From Burkholderiales bacterium (GTDB lineage Bacteria; Pseudomonadota; Gammaproteobacteria; Burkholderiales; UBA11063), in contig JAPJMP010000145.1 in NCBI GenBank assembly GCA_026461645.1, positions 1 through 14,922 of the forward strand: a stretch of 14,922 nucleotides of DNA, in the 5' to 3' direction. The notes under the pieces are model-generated. The model searched no databases. It was not told where the DNA came from and saw nothing but the letters and a program-made list of their open reading frames with translations. A program made the position numbers and the translations under genes. Shown here one piece after another: positions 7,061 through 14,922 of the stretch (position 1 is its first letter; the number at the start of each line of letters is the position of its first letter).

Positions 7061-10000
7061 GTGAATACTAGTTTATACCGCGAAAGTTTCGAGTTTGATT
7101 CATGTGGTGTTGGGTTCGTTGCAAATATTAAAGGGAACAAGACACATAAAATTATAGATGATGCCTTAACTATTCTAGAGAATATGAAGCATCGTGGCGC
7201 CACAGGGGTTGAAAAAGACACTGGTGATGGGGCTGGAATTTGCTGTCAAATTCCACATGAGTTTTTATTTAATCAATGTGCTAAGTTGGGTTTTAATTTG
7301 CCACTAAGCGGTAGTTATGCTGTAGCAATGGTGTTTATTCCCAAAAACACTAAACATAAAAATCAGTTTCTCGAAATTTTTAACCGTAGCTGCCTGAATT
7401 ATAATTTAAAATTAATTGGACATAGATTGGTCCCGGTAAATAACAGTAGCCTTGGCAAGGGAGCGCTTAAAAGCGAACCTGATATCTATCAGATGTTTAT
7501 AACCTACAGTTTTAAAGATTTTGCGCATGATGTTTTTGAACGTAAATTATATTTATTAAGAAGAAATGTTACGCGCTTGATTCGGGCTTCTTTATTTGAA
7601 AGTAGAGAATTTTACATCGCTTCCTTATCAACTAAGAAAATAGTATACAAGGGGCAGTTAACCAGCGAACAGCTGCGTGATTATTTTCCTGATCTAATAC
7701 AGCAGCAATTTACTAGCGCTTTTGGCTTGGTTCATGCTCGTTTTTCTACTAATACTCAGCCGCAATGGAGTTTAGCTCAGCCCTTTAGATACTTGGCGCA
7801 TAATGGTGAGATTAATACACTACAAGGTAATTTAAATTGGTTAACTTCGCGTGAAAAGAATTTTATTTCAGAGCAATTTACTAAACAGGAATTAGATTCA
7901 ATAATTCCAGTTTCCAATCGCAAGCAGTCGGATTCTGCTTCATTAGATAATTTAGTTGAATTATTATTGTTAAATGGAAGATCATTACCACAGGCAATGA
8001 TGATGTTAATTCCAGAAGCCTGGGAAAATAATATCCTTATGGAGAAAAACAAACGGGCTTTTTATGAATTTCATTCATATTTAATAGAGCCTTGGGATGG
8101 CCCAGCAGCAATAATATTTACGGATGGTGATATTATTGGCGCTACGCTGGATAGAAATGGCTTGCGTCCTGCAAGATATTGGATTACACATGATGATCGA
8201 GTAGTGCTAGCTTCTGAAAGTGGAGTGCTGCCTGAAATTGAAGCTAATTTAATTAAACATAAAGGTATGTTGTCACCTGGGCAAATGTTTTGCGTTGATT
8301 TAATTAAAGGCAAGGTTATCAGTGATAGTGAATTAAAAAATGAAGTTTGTAATGCTAAACCATACGCTGAGTGGCTTTCTAAATATAAAATTAAATTAGA
8401 TAGTTTGCCCGAAGCGTTTCTTGCTTTTAAAAAAATAACGCAGAGTAATTTGCTTAAATATCATAAAGCTTTTGGTTATGCTAAAGAAGATATAAATTTT
8501 ATAATTGCAGCTATGGCATGTGATGGCAAGGAACCGGTTGGCTCAATGGGTAATGATACGCCGTTAGCCATTTTAAGTCATAAACCACAACATTTAAGTA
8601 ATTATTTTAAACAATTATTTGCGCAAGTAACAAATCCACCAATCGACTCAATTCGCGAAAGATCGGTGATGTCGTTAACAACATTTGTTGGTAAACTTGG
8701 TTATCTTTTAGTAGAAAAGCCAGAAGATTGCCATGTGTTGTCACTAGATAGCCCAATAATTGATGAAGAAATGTTAAATAAAATTACTTGTTTAGATACT
8801 AATGTGTGCCAAACTAAAACAATTTATACATATTTTAATGCTGATGGTAAGACTAACTCATTGGAAAAGGGAATAGATCGAGTGTGTCGCTATGCTAAGG
8901 ATGCAATTGAAGAAGGCTTTAGTATAATTGTTTTAAGTGATCGCGGAATTGACTCGAAACATGCTGCCATTCCATCATTATTAATGGTGTCAAGTTTACA
9001 TCAATACTTGATTAATAATGCAATGCGTGGTAAGGTTGGAATTATAGTTGCAGCTGGTGATGCCTGGGAAGTGCACCATTTTGCTTGTCTCATTAGTTTT
9101 GGCGCAAATGCAGTATGTCCTTATTTGGCCTTAGCCACAATTGAGAGCCTACATACCAATAAACAAATTGCATCAAATTTAGAATTTAAACAATTAAAAT
9201 ATAATTATATTAAATCAATTAATGATGGGCTACTAAAAATCTTTGCTAAAATGGGAATTTCAACATTGTATTCTTATTTGGGTGCTCAAGCATTTGAGGC
9301 AATTGGTATTCATCCTACAGTAATTGACAAATATTTTTCAGGGGTGGTTTCAAGAGTCGGTGGAATCGATTTAAATGGAATTGCCCAAGAGGCTTTAGCT
9401 AAGCATCAAACTGCATTTAATAATAACGCTAATCAGCCATTAGTTAATGCTGGTATCTATCAATGGCGCAACTATGGTGAAAAACATTTATTTAATCCAG
9501 ATACAATTGCTATTTTACAACATGCTATTTATACAAATGATTATACTTTATATAAGAAATATGCTAAATTAATTAATGAAAATAGTGAAAATGCATGTAC
9601 CTTAAGAGGATTACTTGAATTTCAGCGTGATCGACCACAAATAGCTTTAACTGAAGTAGAACCTGTAGAAAATATTTTAAAGAGGTTTGCCACTGGGGCT
9701 ATGAGTTTTGGTTCTATTTCATGGGAGGCACATACAACATTAGCTATTGCCATGAATAGAATTGGCGCTAAGAGTAATACTGGAGAGGGTGGGGAAGATG
9801 AAAATAGATATATTCCTTTAGCCAACGGCGACTCATTAAGAAGTAGCATTAAACAAATAGCTTCGGGACGATTCGGCGTAACTAGTCGATATTTAGTTGA
9901 AGCCGAAGAGTTACAAATTAAGTTAGCTCAAGGAGCTAAGCCTGGAGAAGGTGGGCAGTTGCCGGGTGATAAAGTAGATAAATGGATTGCAAAAACACGC

Positions 10001-11599
10001 CATTCACTTCAAGGTGTGGGTTTAATATCGCCGCCACCACATCATGATATTTATTCAATTGAAGATTTAGCTCAATTAATTTTTGACCTAAAAAACGCTA
10101 ACAATCGAGCACAAATTAGTGTTAAGTTAGTTGCTAAGGCTGGAGTTGGTACTATTGCTACTGGCGTTGCTAAAGCAAAAGCAGACACCATTTTAATTTC
10201 AGGCCATGATGGTGGTACCGGTGCCTCAGCTCTTAGTTCAATTAGGTATGCAGGAATTCCTTGGGAACTTGGCTTAGCTGAAACGCATCAAACTCTAGTA
10301 AAAAATAATTTACGTGATGCGGTAACACTGCAAACTGATGGACAAATAAAAACGGGACGTGATATTGCTATTGCTACCTTATTAGGTGCTGAAGAATGGG
10401 GGGTAGCCTCAGCTGCATTAATTGCTGAAGGGTGTATCATGATGCGCAAATGTCATTTAAATACCTGCCCAGTTGGTATTGCCACGCAAAACCAAGAGTT
10501 ACGTAAACGTTTTAAAGGGACAGCCGAAAACGTAATTACCTTGTTTAATTTTTTAGCTGAAGAATTAAGGGAAATTATGGCCTATTTAGGTTACAAAACA
10601 ATTAATGAAATGGTTGGTCGCGCCAATTGCTTAAAAGTAAAATCTGATATACAATTTTGGAAAGCTAAAACTATAGATTTTAGTCAAATTCTTTATTATG
10701 ATAAAGAAAATAGTGCTGCAATGTATAAATCCACAACTACTAATTCAACCAATAAGGATCAACTGGAACAGCAGATATTGGCAGCTACTGCTGATGCTGT
10801 CGAGAATATTAAGCCGCTGTCACTAGAGTTTCCAATAAAAAACACTAATTTGGCTACTGGCACATTATTATCAAGTACGATAACGCAAAAATATCGCGAT
10901 AAAATATTACCAGAGGATTTAATTCGTTTAAAATTTACTGGTACAGCTGGACAAAGTTTTGGAGCATTCAGTGTCAAGGGGGTGATGCTTGAACTTGAAG
11001 GTGATGCTAACGATTACTTTGGTAAGGGTTTAAGTGGTGCTAAATTAATTGTTTATCCACCAAATAATTCAAGCTTTAAAGCTAATGAAAACGTAATTAT
11101 TGGGAATGTTGCCTTTTATGGAGCCACATCAGGTGAGGGATATATAAGTGGCATTGCCGGCGGAAGATTTGCCGTACGTAATTCTGGTGCTTCTTTAGTA
11201 GTAGAAGGTGTTGGTGATCATTGTTGTGAATATATGACTGGTGGTTTTGTTGTTGTTTTAGGTAAAGTTGGCATTAATTTTGCGGCAGGAATGAGCGGTG
11301 GAATAGCGTTTGTTTATGATCCAGAGAGTAATTTTGATAATAATTGCAATCAAGAGATGGTTGATATTGAAATGTTGGACACAGTTGATTTAAATAAGTT
11401 AAAAGTTTTATTAGAAAAACATTATCAAGCAACAAAAAGTATGATAGCTAAATTTATATTAGATGATTTTTTAGCATTAAGTATAAAATTTAAGAAGATT
11501 TTTCCTAAAGAGTATAAGAGGGCATTGTTGCAAGAGCAACAAGAGTTATTACAGGAAAATATTAATTTAACCCACCATAAGAGTATTATTCATGTCTAA
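7061..11599 (+). CDS. gltB: Glutamate synthase (NADPH) large subunit GltB
   Basis: GltB, with GltD, makes two glutamates from glutamine and 2-oxoglutarate. The 1512-residue length is typical. The order is a class II glutaminase domain (about 15-430), with C15 in DSCGVGF as the nucleophile exposed after removal of a 14-residue propeptide, and NGEINTLQG near 248; a central domain (about 470-780); an FMN-binding synthase domain (about 865-1230), starting near ATGAMSFGSIS and holding a [3Fe-4S] ligand set at C1125, C1131 and C1136; and a GXGXG beta-helix domain from about 1290 (GTAGQSFGAF, then GEGYISGIAGG). Ammonia from the first domain travels through the protein to the FMN site. The propeptide is shorter than the 42 residues of E. 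coli. Its stop overlaps gltD by 8 nt, so the two subunits are coupled. Confidence 0.98.
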   Translation: MNTSLYRESFEFDSCGVGFVANIKGNKTHKIIDDALTILENMKHRGATGVEKDTGDGAGICCQIPHEFLFNQCAKLGFNLPLSGSYAVAMVFIPKNTKHKNQFLEIFNRSCLNYNLKLIGHRLVPVNNSSLGKGALKSEPDIYQMFITYSFKDFAHDVFERKLYLLRRNVTRLIRASLFESREFYIASLSTKKIVYKGQLTSEQLRDYFPDLIQQQFTSAFGLVHARFSTNTQPQWSLAQPFRYLAHNGEINTLQGNLNWLTSREKNFISEQFTKQELDSIIPVSNRKQSDSASLDNLVELLLLNGRSLPQAMMMLIPEAWENNILMEKNKRAFYEFHSYLIEPWDGPAAIIFTDGDIIGATLDRNGLRPARYWITHDDRVVLASESGVLPEIEANLIKHKGMLSPGQMFCVDLIKGKVISDSELKNEVCNAKPYAEWLSKYKIKLDSLPEAFLAFKKITQSNLLKYHKAFGYAKEDINFIIAAMACDGKEPVGSMGNDTPLAILSHKPQHLSNYFKQLFAQVTNPPIDSIRERSVMSLTTFVGKLGYLLVEKPEDCHVLSLDSPIIDEEMLNKITCLDTNVCQTKTIYTYFNADGKTNSLEKGIDRVCRYAKDAIEEGFSIIVLSDRGIDSKHAAIPSLLMVSSLHQYLINNAMRGKVGIIVAAGDAWEVHHFACLISFGANAVCPYLALATIESLHTNKQIASNLEFKQLKYNYIKSINDGLLKIFAKMGISTLYSYLGAQAFEAIGIHPTVIDKYFSGVVSRVGGIDLNGIAQEALAKHQTAFNNNANQPLVNAGIYQWRNYGEKHLFNPDTIAILQHAIYTNDYTLYKKYAKLINENSENACTLRGLLEFQRDRPQIALTEVEPVENILKRFATGAMSFGSISWEAHTTLAIAMNRIGAKSNTGEGGEDENRYIPLANGDSLRSSIKQIASGRFGVTSRYLVEAEELQIKLAQGAKPGEGGQLPGDKVDKWIAKTRHSLQGVGLISPPPHHDIYSIEDLAQLIFDLKNANNRAQISVKLVAKAGVGTIATGVAKAKADTILISGHDGGTGASALSSIRYAGIPWELGLAETHQTLVKNNLRDAVTLQTDGQIKTGRDIAIATLLGAEEWGVASAALIAEGCIMMRKCHLNTCPVGIATQNQELRKRFKGTAENVITLFNFLAEELREIMAYLGYKTINEMVGRANCLKVKSDIQFWKAKTIDFSQILYYDKENSAAMYKSTTTNSTNKDQLEQQILAATADAVENIKPLSLEFPIKNTNLATGTLLSSTITQKYRDKILPEDLIRLKFTGTAGQSFGAFSVKGVMLELEGDANDYFGKGLSGAKLIVYPPNNSSFKANENVIIGNVAFYGATSGEGYISGIAGGRFAVRNSGASLVVEGVGDHCCEYMTGGFVVVLGKVGINFAAGMSGGIAFVYDPESNFDNNCNQEMVDIEMLDTVDLNKLKVLLEKHYQATKSMIAKFILDDFLALSIKFKKIFPKEYKRALLQEQQELLQENINLTHHKSIIHV

Positions 11600-13019
11600 A
11601 CATAATGGCTTTATTAATTTTGCAAGCGAATTACCTCCAGCGGAACCTGTAGCTGATAGAATCAAGCATTCTAAAGAATTCACTTCATCTTATCCGACAC
11701 AAAAAATTGTTAACCAAGCATCCAGATGTATGGATTGTGGTGTTCCATTTTGTCATAATGGTTGTCCTTTGGGTAATATAATCCCAGAGTTTAATGATGC
11801 TGTATATCGCCAAGACTGGTTAGATGCATACAATATTTTGTCACTTACGAATAATTTCCCTGAATTTACAGGAAGAATATGTCCGGCACCGTGTGAAAGT
11901 TCTTGTGTATTAGGGATTAATCAGAATCCAGTAGTAATTGAAGCGATTGAGAAACATATCATAGAAAATGCTTTTAATCAAGGTTATGTTAAAGCTCAAA
12001 TCCCGGAAAATAGAACCACATATAAAGTGGCAGTAATAGGATCTGGCCCAGCAGGTTTAGCTGCGGCGGCAGAGCTTAATCAACTTGGGCACAATGTTGT
12101 AGTGTTTGAAAAAAATAAAAAAATCGGTGGTCTGTTACGTTATGGAATTCCCGATTTTAAGCTAGAAAAAGAAATTATTGATCGGCGAATTGCACTGTTG
12201 CAAGAAGAGGGTATTGTTTTTAACTGTGAAACCTTGGTGGGTAAAAATGTTTTAATTGATGATTTAATGCGCGATTATGATGCGATTGTTCTGTGTGGAG
12301 GATGCGAGGAGCCGCGTGACTTAGTATTATCTGGCAGAATGCTCCATGGGGTTCATTTTGCTATGGATTATTTAATTCAGCATAATAAAATAATTGGTAA
12401 TGAGAGTTTTACTCAGGCACCAATTACGGCAAAAAATAAAAACGTAATAATTATTGGCAGTGGTGACACTGCCAGTGATTGCATTGGTACAGCAAATAGG
12501 CAAGGTGCTAAATCAATAGTCCAAATTGGACTATCGGCTAAACCACCATTAACTAGAACTGCTGATATGTTGTGGCCAACTGATCCTAAGTTATATAAAG
12601 TTACAAGCTCACATGAGGAAGGTTGTGAGCGCAAATGGGAACTGTTAACCAAGGGCTTTATGGGCGATACTAGTGGTAATTTAACTGGAGTTGTGGTCAA
12701 TGACGTTCAATGGGATTATCTTAATAAAAAAGCCCAATTTGTGGAAAAATTGAATAGCGAAAAAATTATTTTATGTGATTTAGCAATTATTGCTGTAGGA
12801 TTTTCAAACCCAATTTTTGAAGGCATGCTTGAGGATTGCGGAGTTGAATTGAATGCTCTAGGTAATATTCAAACTAATGCGCTTAATTATCAAACTAGTA
12901 TTCCTAAAATATTTGCTGCAGGAGATATGCGCAGAGGCCAAAGTTTGGTAGTATGGGCAATTAAAGAGGGTCGAGATTGCGCTTTAGCGGTTAATAAGTT
13001 TTTATCGGAAATTAAATAA
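11592..13019 (+). CDS. gltD: Glutamate synthase (NADPH) small subunit GltD
   Basis: GltD takes electrons from NADPH through FAD and passes them via Fe-S clusters to GltB. The protein is 475 residues, normal for the family. The N-terminal cysteines C46, C49, C54 and C58, and then C97, C101 and C105, are the ligand sets for its [4Fe-4S] centres. The FAD-binding motif is GSGPAG (150-155). The NADPH-binding motif is GSGDTASD from residue 289, close to the usual GGGDTGSD. A C-terminal AAGDMRRGQSLVVWAI block completes the FAD site. It starts inside gltB with an 8-nt overlap (ATGTCTAA). The whole layout is that of bacterial NADPH-GltD rather than of the related DPD or HydB proteins. Confidence 0.97.
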   Translation: MSKHNGFINFASELPPAEPVADRIKHSKEFTSSYPTQKIVNQASRCMDCGVPFCHNGCPLGNIIPEFNDAVYRQDWLDAYNILSLTNNFPEFTGRICPAPCESSCVLGINQNPVVIEAIEKHIIENAFNQGYVKAQIPENRTTYKVAVIGSGPAGLAAAAELNQLGHNVVVFEKNKKIGGLLRYGIPDFKLEKEIIDRRIALLQEEGIVFNCETLVGKNVLIDDLMRDYDAIVLCGGCEEPRDLVLSGRMLHGVHFAMDYLIQHNKIIGNESFTQAPITAKNKNVIIIGSGDTASDCIGTANRQGAKSIVQIGLSAKPPLTRTADMLWPTDPKLYKVTSSHEEGCERKWELLTKGFMGDTSGNLTGVVVNDVQWDYLNKKAQFVEKLNSEKIILCDLAIIAVGFSNPIFEGMLEDCGVELNALGNIQTNALNYQTSIPKIFAAGDMRRGQSLVVWAIKEGRDCALAVNKFLSEIK

Positions 13020-13066
13020 GTTATTGCAATTAATCTGAATGGTCTGTTTGCGAAAGTAGATATAGT

Positions 13067-14922
13067 ATGTGTGGAATTTTAGCTAAATTTTCAGAGCGGC
13101 AATTAATTAATGAACAGCTATTTAAGCAATCGTTACAACTCTTAAATCATCGTGGACCCGATGAAAATGATTATCAATTATATAAAAATGGTAAATTAGC
13201 CATGGGTCACACTCGTCTTAGCATTATTGGTGTGGAAAATGGATTGCAACCCATAGTCAATCAAGAAAAAACATTGGTTGCTATAGTTAATGGTGAATTT
13301 TATGATTATAAACAGATTAGACAAGAATTTATTTTAAGTGGCTATAAATTTACTTCAGATAGCGATAGTGAAATCTTATTAGCGTTATATCAAAAATATA
13401 GGTATGGTTGTTTTGAGCATTTAAATGGTGAGTTTGCTGGAATTTTATATGATATTAAAGAAGACAAACTTATTATGTTTAGGGATCGTAATGGAGTAAA
13501 ACCGTTATTATTTAATCTTAATAATAAAGATATCACAATAGCATCTAGTGCTAAACCAATTTTAAAGCTAAATGGCATGCAAGCTGAGTGGGATTTAGAT
13601 TATCTAAAACAATTTTTAGCCTTTATGCATACTCAAAATAATACTATCTTTAAAAATATTCAGCAGGTTAAACCTGCTCATTACATGATCTTTGATTTAA
13701 AGACTAGTAACTTGAGTGAACATATCTATTGGCAGCAAGATTATAATAAAAATAATTATTTAACGCTACCATTGCCAGAATTAATTGCAACATATGAAAA
13801 AGAGTTAACTAAATCAATTGCACGACGTTTAGTTGCTGATGTGCCTGTAGCTACTTATTTAAGTGGCGGAATTGATTCGTCATCCTGTTATGGCATAGCC
13901 AGTACCTTACTTGGCCGTGGAATTGAAACTTTTACTATTTCATTTGACAATCCTGATTATGATGAATTTAGGCAAGCTGAATCACTGGTTAAAAAATATA
14001 ATGGCAAGCAACATGTGCTAACAGTTAGTAATGAAGATTTAAGTGATAATTTTGAATCACATTTATGGTATATGGAAGGTCCGGTGTTTAATCCGCATAG
14101 TGTAGCTAAATATTTATTAAGTAAAAAAGTTAGGGAGGCTGGTTTTAAAGTAGTGCTAACCGGTGAGGGCTCAGATGAATACAATGGGGGATATATAGCA
14201 ACTGTACTTGATCAAGCTAAATTACAAGCTAATTCAACTGCTGAATTAGAACATTTAAAAAAAATTAATGCCGGAATAATGCTTAATGCTGGGGCGAAAG
14301 AACTGGATTATTTAAAAGATATTTTTGGTTTCAGTCCTACTTTTTTAGAAAATGGAGCAGTTAGCAATTTATTTTTTAATAATTTATTTTGTGCACAAAA
14401 TCAAAGTGATAATCCAGATTTAAACGTACAAAGATGGATGCAAAATAGAAATAAATTAGTAAATGCTGATGTATTAAATGTTTCATTAAATTGTATTCGG
14501 CAAGTTTTTATTACTTACGTCTTATCAGTGTTAGGTGATAGTTGTGAGATGGCAAACAGTGTTGAGGCAAGAACACCATTCTTAGATCATAATTTAATTG
14601 AATTTTTAGCCAAAGTGCCTCCGCAATATAAAATAAATAATAATCGGGATAAATTTTTATTACGTGAAGCAACTAAAAAATATGTAACTCTTGAACATTA
14701 TAATACACCAAAGCATCCATTTAGTGCGCAACCTTTAGTTATTAACCGTAAAGCGAAATTTTATCAATTAATGTATGATACATTCTCCAGTCAAAATTTT
14801 ATTAATGCAGGAATATTTGAACAAAGAAAAGTTTTAGATTTATTAGAACAATTGGTAAATCAGCCAAATAATAATTTAGAAAAAAACTTAGTTCAAGTTT
14901 TAGCAGTATCACTATTACATAA
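13067..14922 (+). CDS. asnB: Glutamine-hydrolysing asparagine synthase, long form (3' end outside window)
   Basis: AsnB moves the amide nitrogen of glutamine to aspartate, using ATP. The frame stays open for 618 codons to the window edge; conserved C-terminal motifs have already passed, so the end is probably near. The class II glutaminase domain begins MCGIL, with C2 as nucleophile. Its glutamine-binding residues are R50 (HTRLSI), N75-G-E77 and D98. The synthase domain has the PP-loop SGGIDSS (266-272), GEGSDE (366-371), VEARTPFLDH, and KFLLREA with KHPFSAQP near the end. It is longer than E. coli AsnB (554 residues) and belongs with the 620-650-residue group. Some motifs drift: EYNGGY replaces the usual E(L/V)FGGY, and GDSCEM replaces GDR-x-M. 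It starts 47 nt after gltD with a weak ribosome site. Another amidotransferase substrate is not excluded. Confidence 0.88.
   Translation, partial: MCGILAKFSERQLINEQLFKQSLQLLNHRGPDENDYQLYKNGKLAMGHTRLSIIGVENGLQPIVNQEKTLVAIVNGEFYDYKQIRQEFILSGYKFTSDSDSEILLALYQKYRYGCFEHLNGEFAGILYDIKEDKLIMFRDRNGVKPLLFNLNNKDITIASSAKPILKLNGMQAEWDLDYLKQFLAFMHTQNNTIFKNIQQVKPAHYMIFDLKTSNLSEHIYWQQDYNKNNYLTLPLPELIATYEKELTKSIARRLVADVPVATYLSGGIDSSSCYGIASTLLGRGIETFTISFDNPDYDEFRQAESLVKKYNGKQHVLTVSNEDLSDNFESHLWYMEGPVFNPHSVAKYLLSKKVREAGFKVVLTGEGSDEYNGGYIATVLDQAKLQANSTAELEHLKKINAGIMLNAGAKELDYLKDIFGFSPTFLENGAVSNLFFNNLFCAQNQSDNPDLNVQRWMQNRNKLVNADVLNVSLNCIRQVFITYVLSVLGDSCEMANSVEARTPFLDHNLIEFLAKVPPQYKINNNRDKFLLREATKKYVTLEHYNTPKHPFSAQPLVINRKAKFYQLMYDTFSSQNFINAGIFEQRKVLDLLEQLVNQPNNNLEKNLVQVLAVSLLH

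Noticed and set aside
12516..12534. 9-bp inverted repeat with a 1-nt centre inside gltD
   Set aside because: It lies in the coding region, with no U-run and no link to a gene boundary; this is within chance for the window length.
5226..12700. Several minus-strand open frames of 60-100 codons lying opposite the permease, amtB, gltB and gltD
   Set aside because: They mirror strongly conserved genes on the other strand, show no recognisable domains, and have no ribosome sites worth noting.
13020..13066. Possible terminator or promoter between gltD and asnB
   Set aside because: No stem with a U-run and no paired promoter hexamers could be found in the 47 nt, so asnB may simply be read through from gltD.

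Overview
The window is AT-rich (about one third G+C by eye), and every recognisable gene lies on the + strand. The protein set points to a gammaproteobacterium: an E. coli-type DinG helicase, RsmD, a YfhL/Alvin-type 2[4Fe-4S] ferredoxin, a MutT Nudix protein, an E. coli-length ThyA, RuvB, an AmtB very like that of E. coli, and proteobacterial GltB/GltD. The base composition and tight packing would suit a host-associated or reduced lineage (for example around Francisellales or Legionellales), but that placement is inference. No mobile element, CRISPR array, tRNA or rRNA gene was seen.

Region 1 (1-4070) is a compact run of information-processing and nucleotide-pool genes: dinG (5' end missing), rsmD, a small ferredoxin, mutT, thyA and ruvB. 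Neighbours overlap or lie within 15 nt of each other, so they are probably co-transcribed and partly translationally coupled. They serve helicase repair, 16S rRNA methylation, dNTP sanitation, dTMP synthesis and Holliday-junction migration.

Region 2 (4084-5713) is an NCS2/AzgA-like permease of unproven substrate. It follows ruvB by 13 nt and ends in an all-A/U inverted repeat that starts at its stop codon.

Region 3 (5761-14922) is a nitrogen-assimilation block: amtB (ammonium channel), gltB and gltD (NADPH-dependent glutamate synthase), then a long-form glutamine-hydrolysing asparagine synthase that runs off the right edge. AmtB would bring in ammonium. GltBD would turn glutamine plus 2-oxoglutarate into two glutamates. 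The last gene would pass glutamine amide nitrogen to aspartate. Glutamine synthetase and the PII regulator, which would complete the circuit, are not in the window.

No clearly novel multi-gene system was found; most of the window is conserved metabolism and housekeeping. The items most worth a second look are the unassigned permease, the divergent motifs in the terminal asparagine synthase, the nitrogen cluster without glnA/glnK, and ruvB standing apart from ruvA/ruvC. No gene-free stretch exceeds 84 nt.
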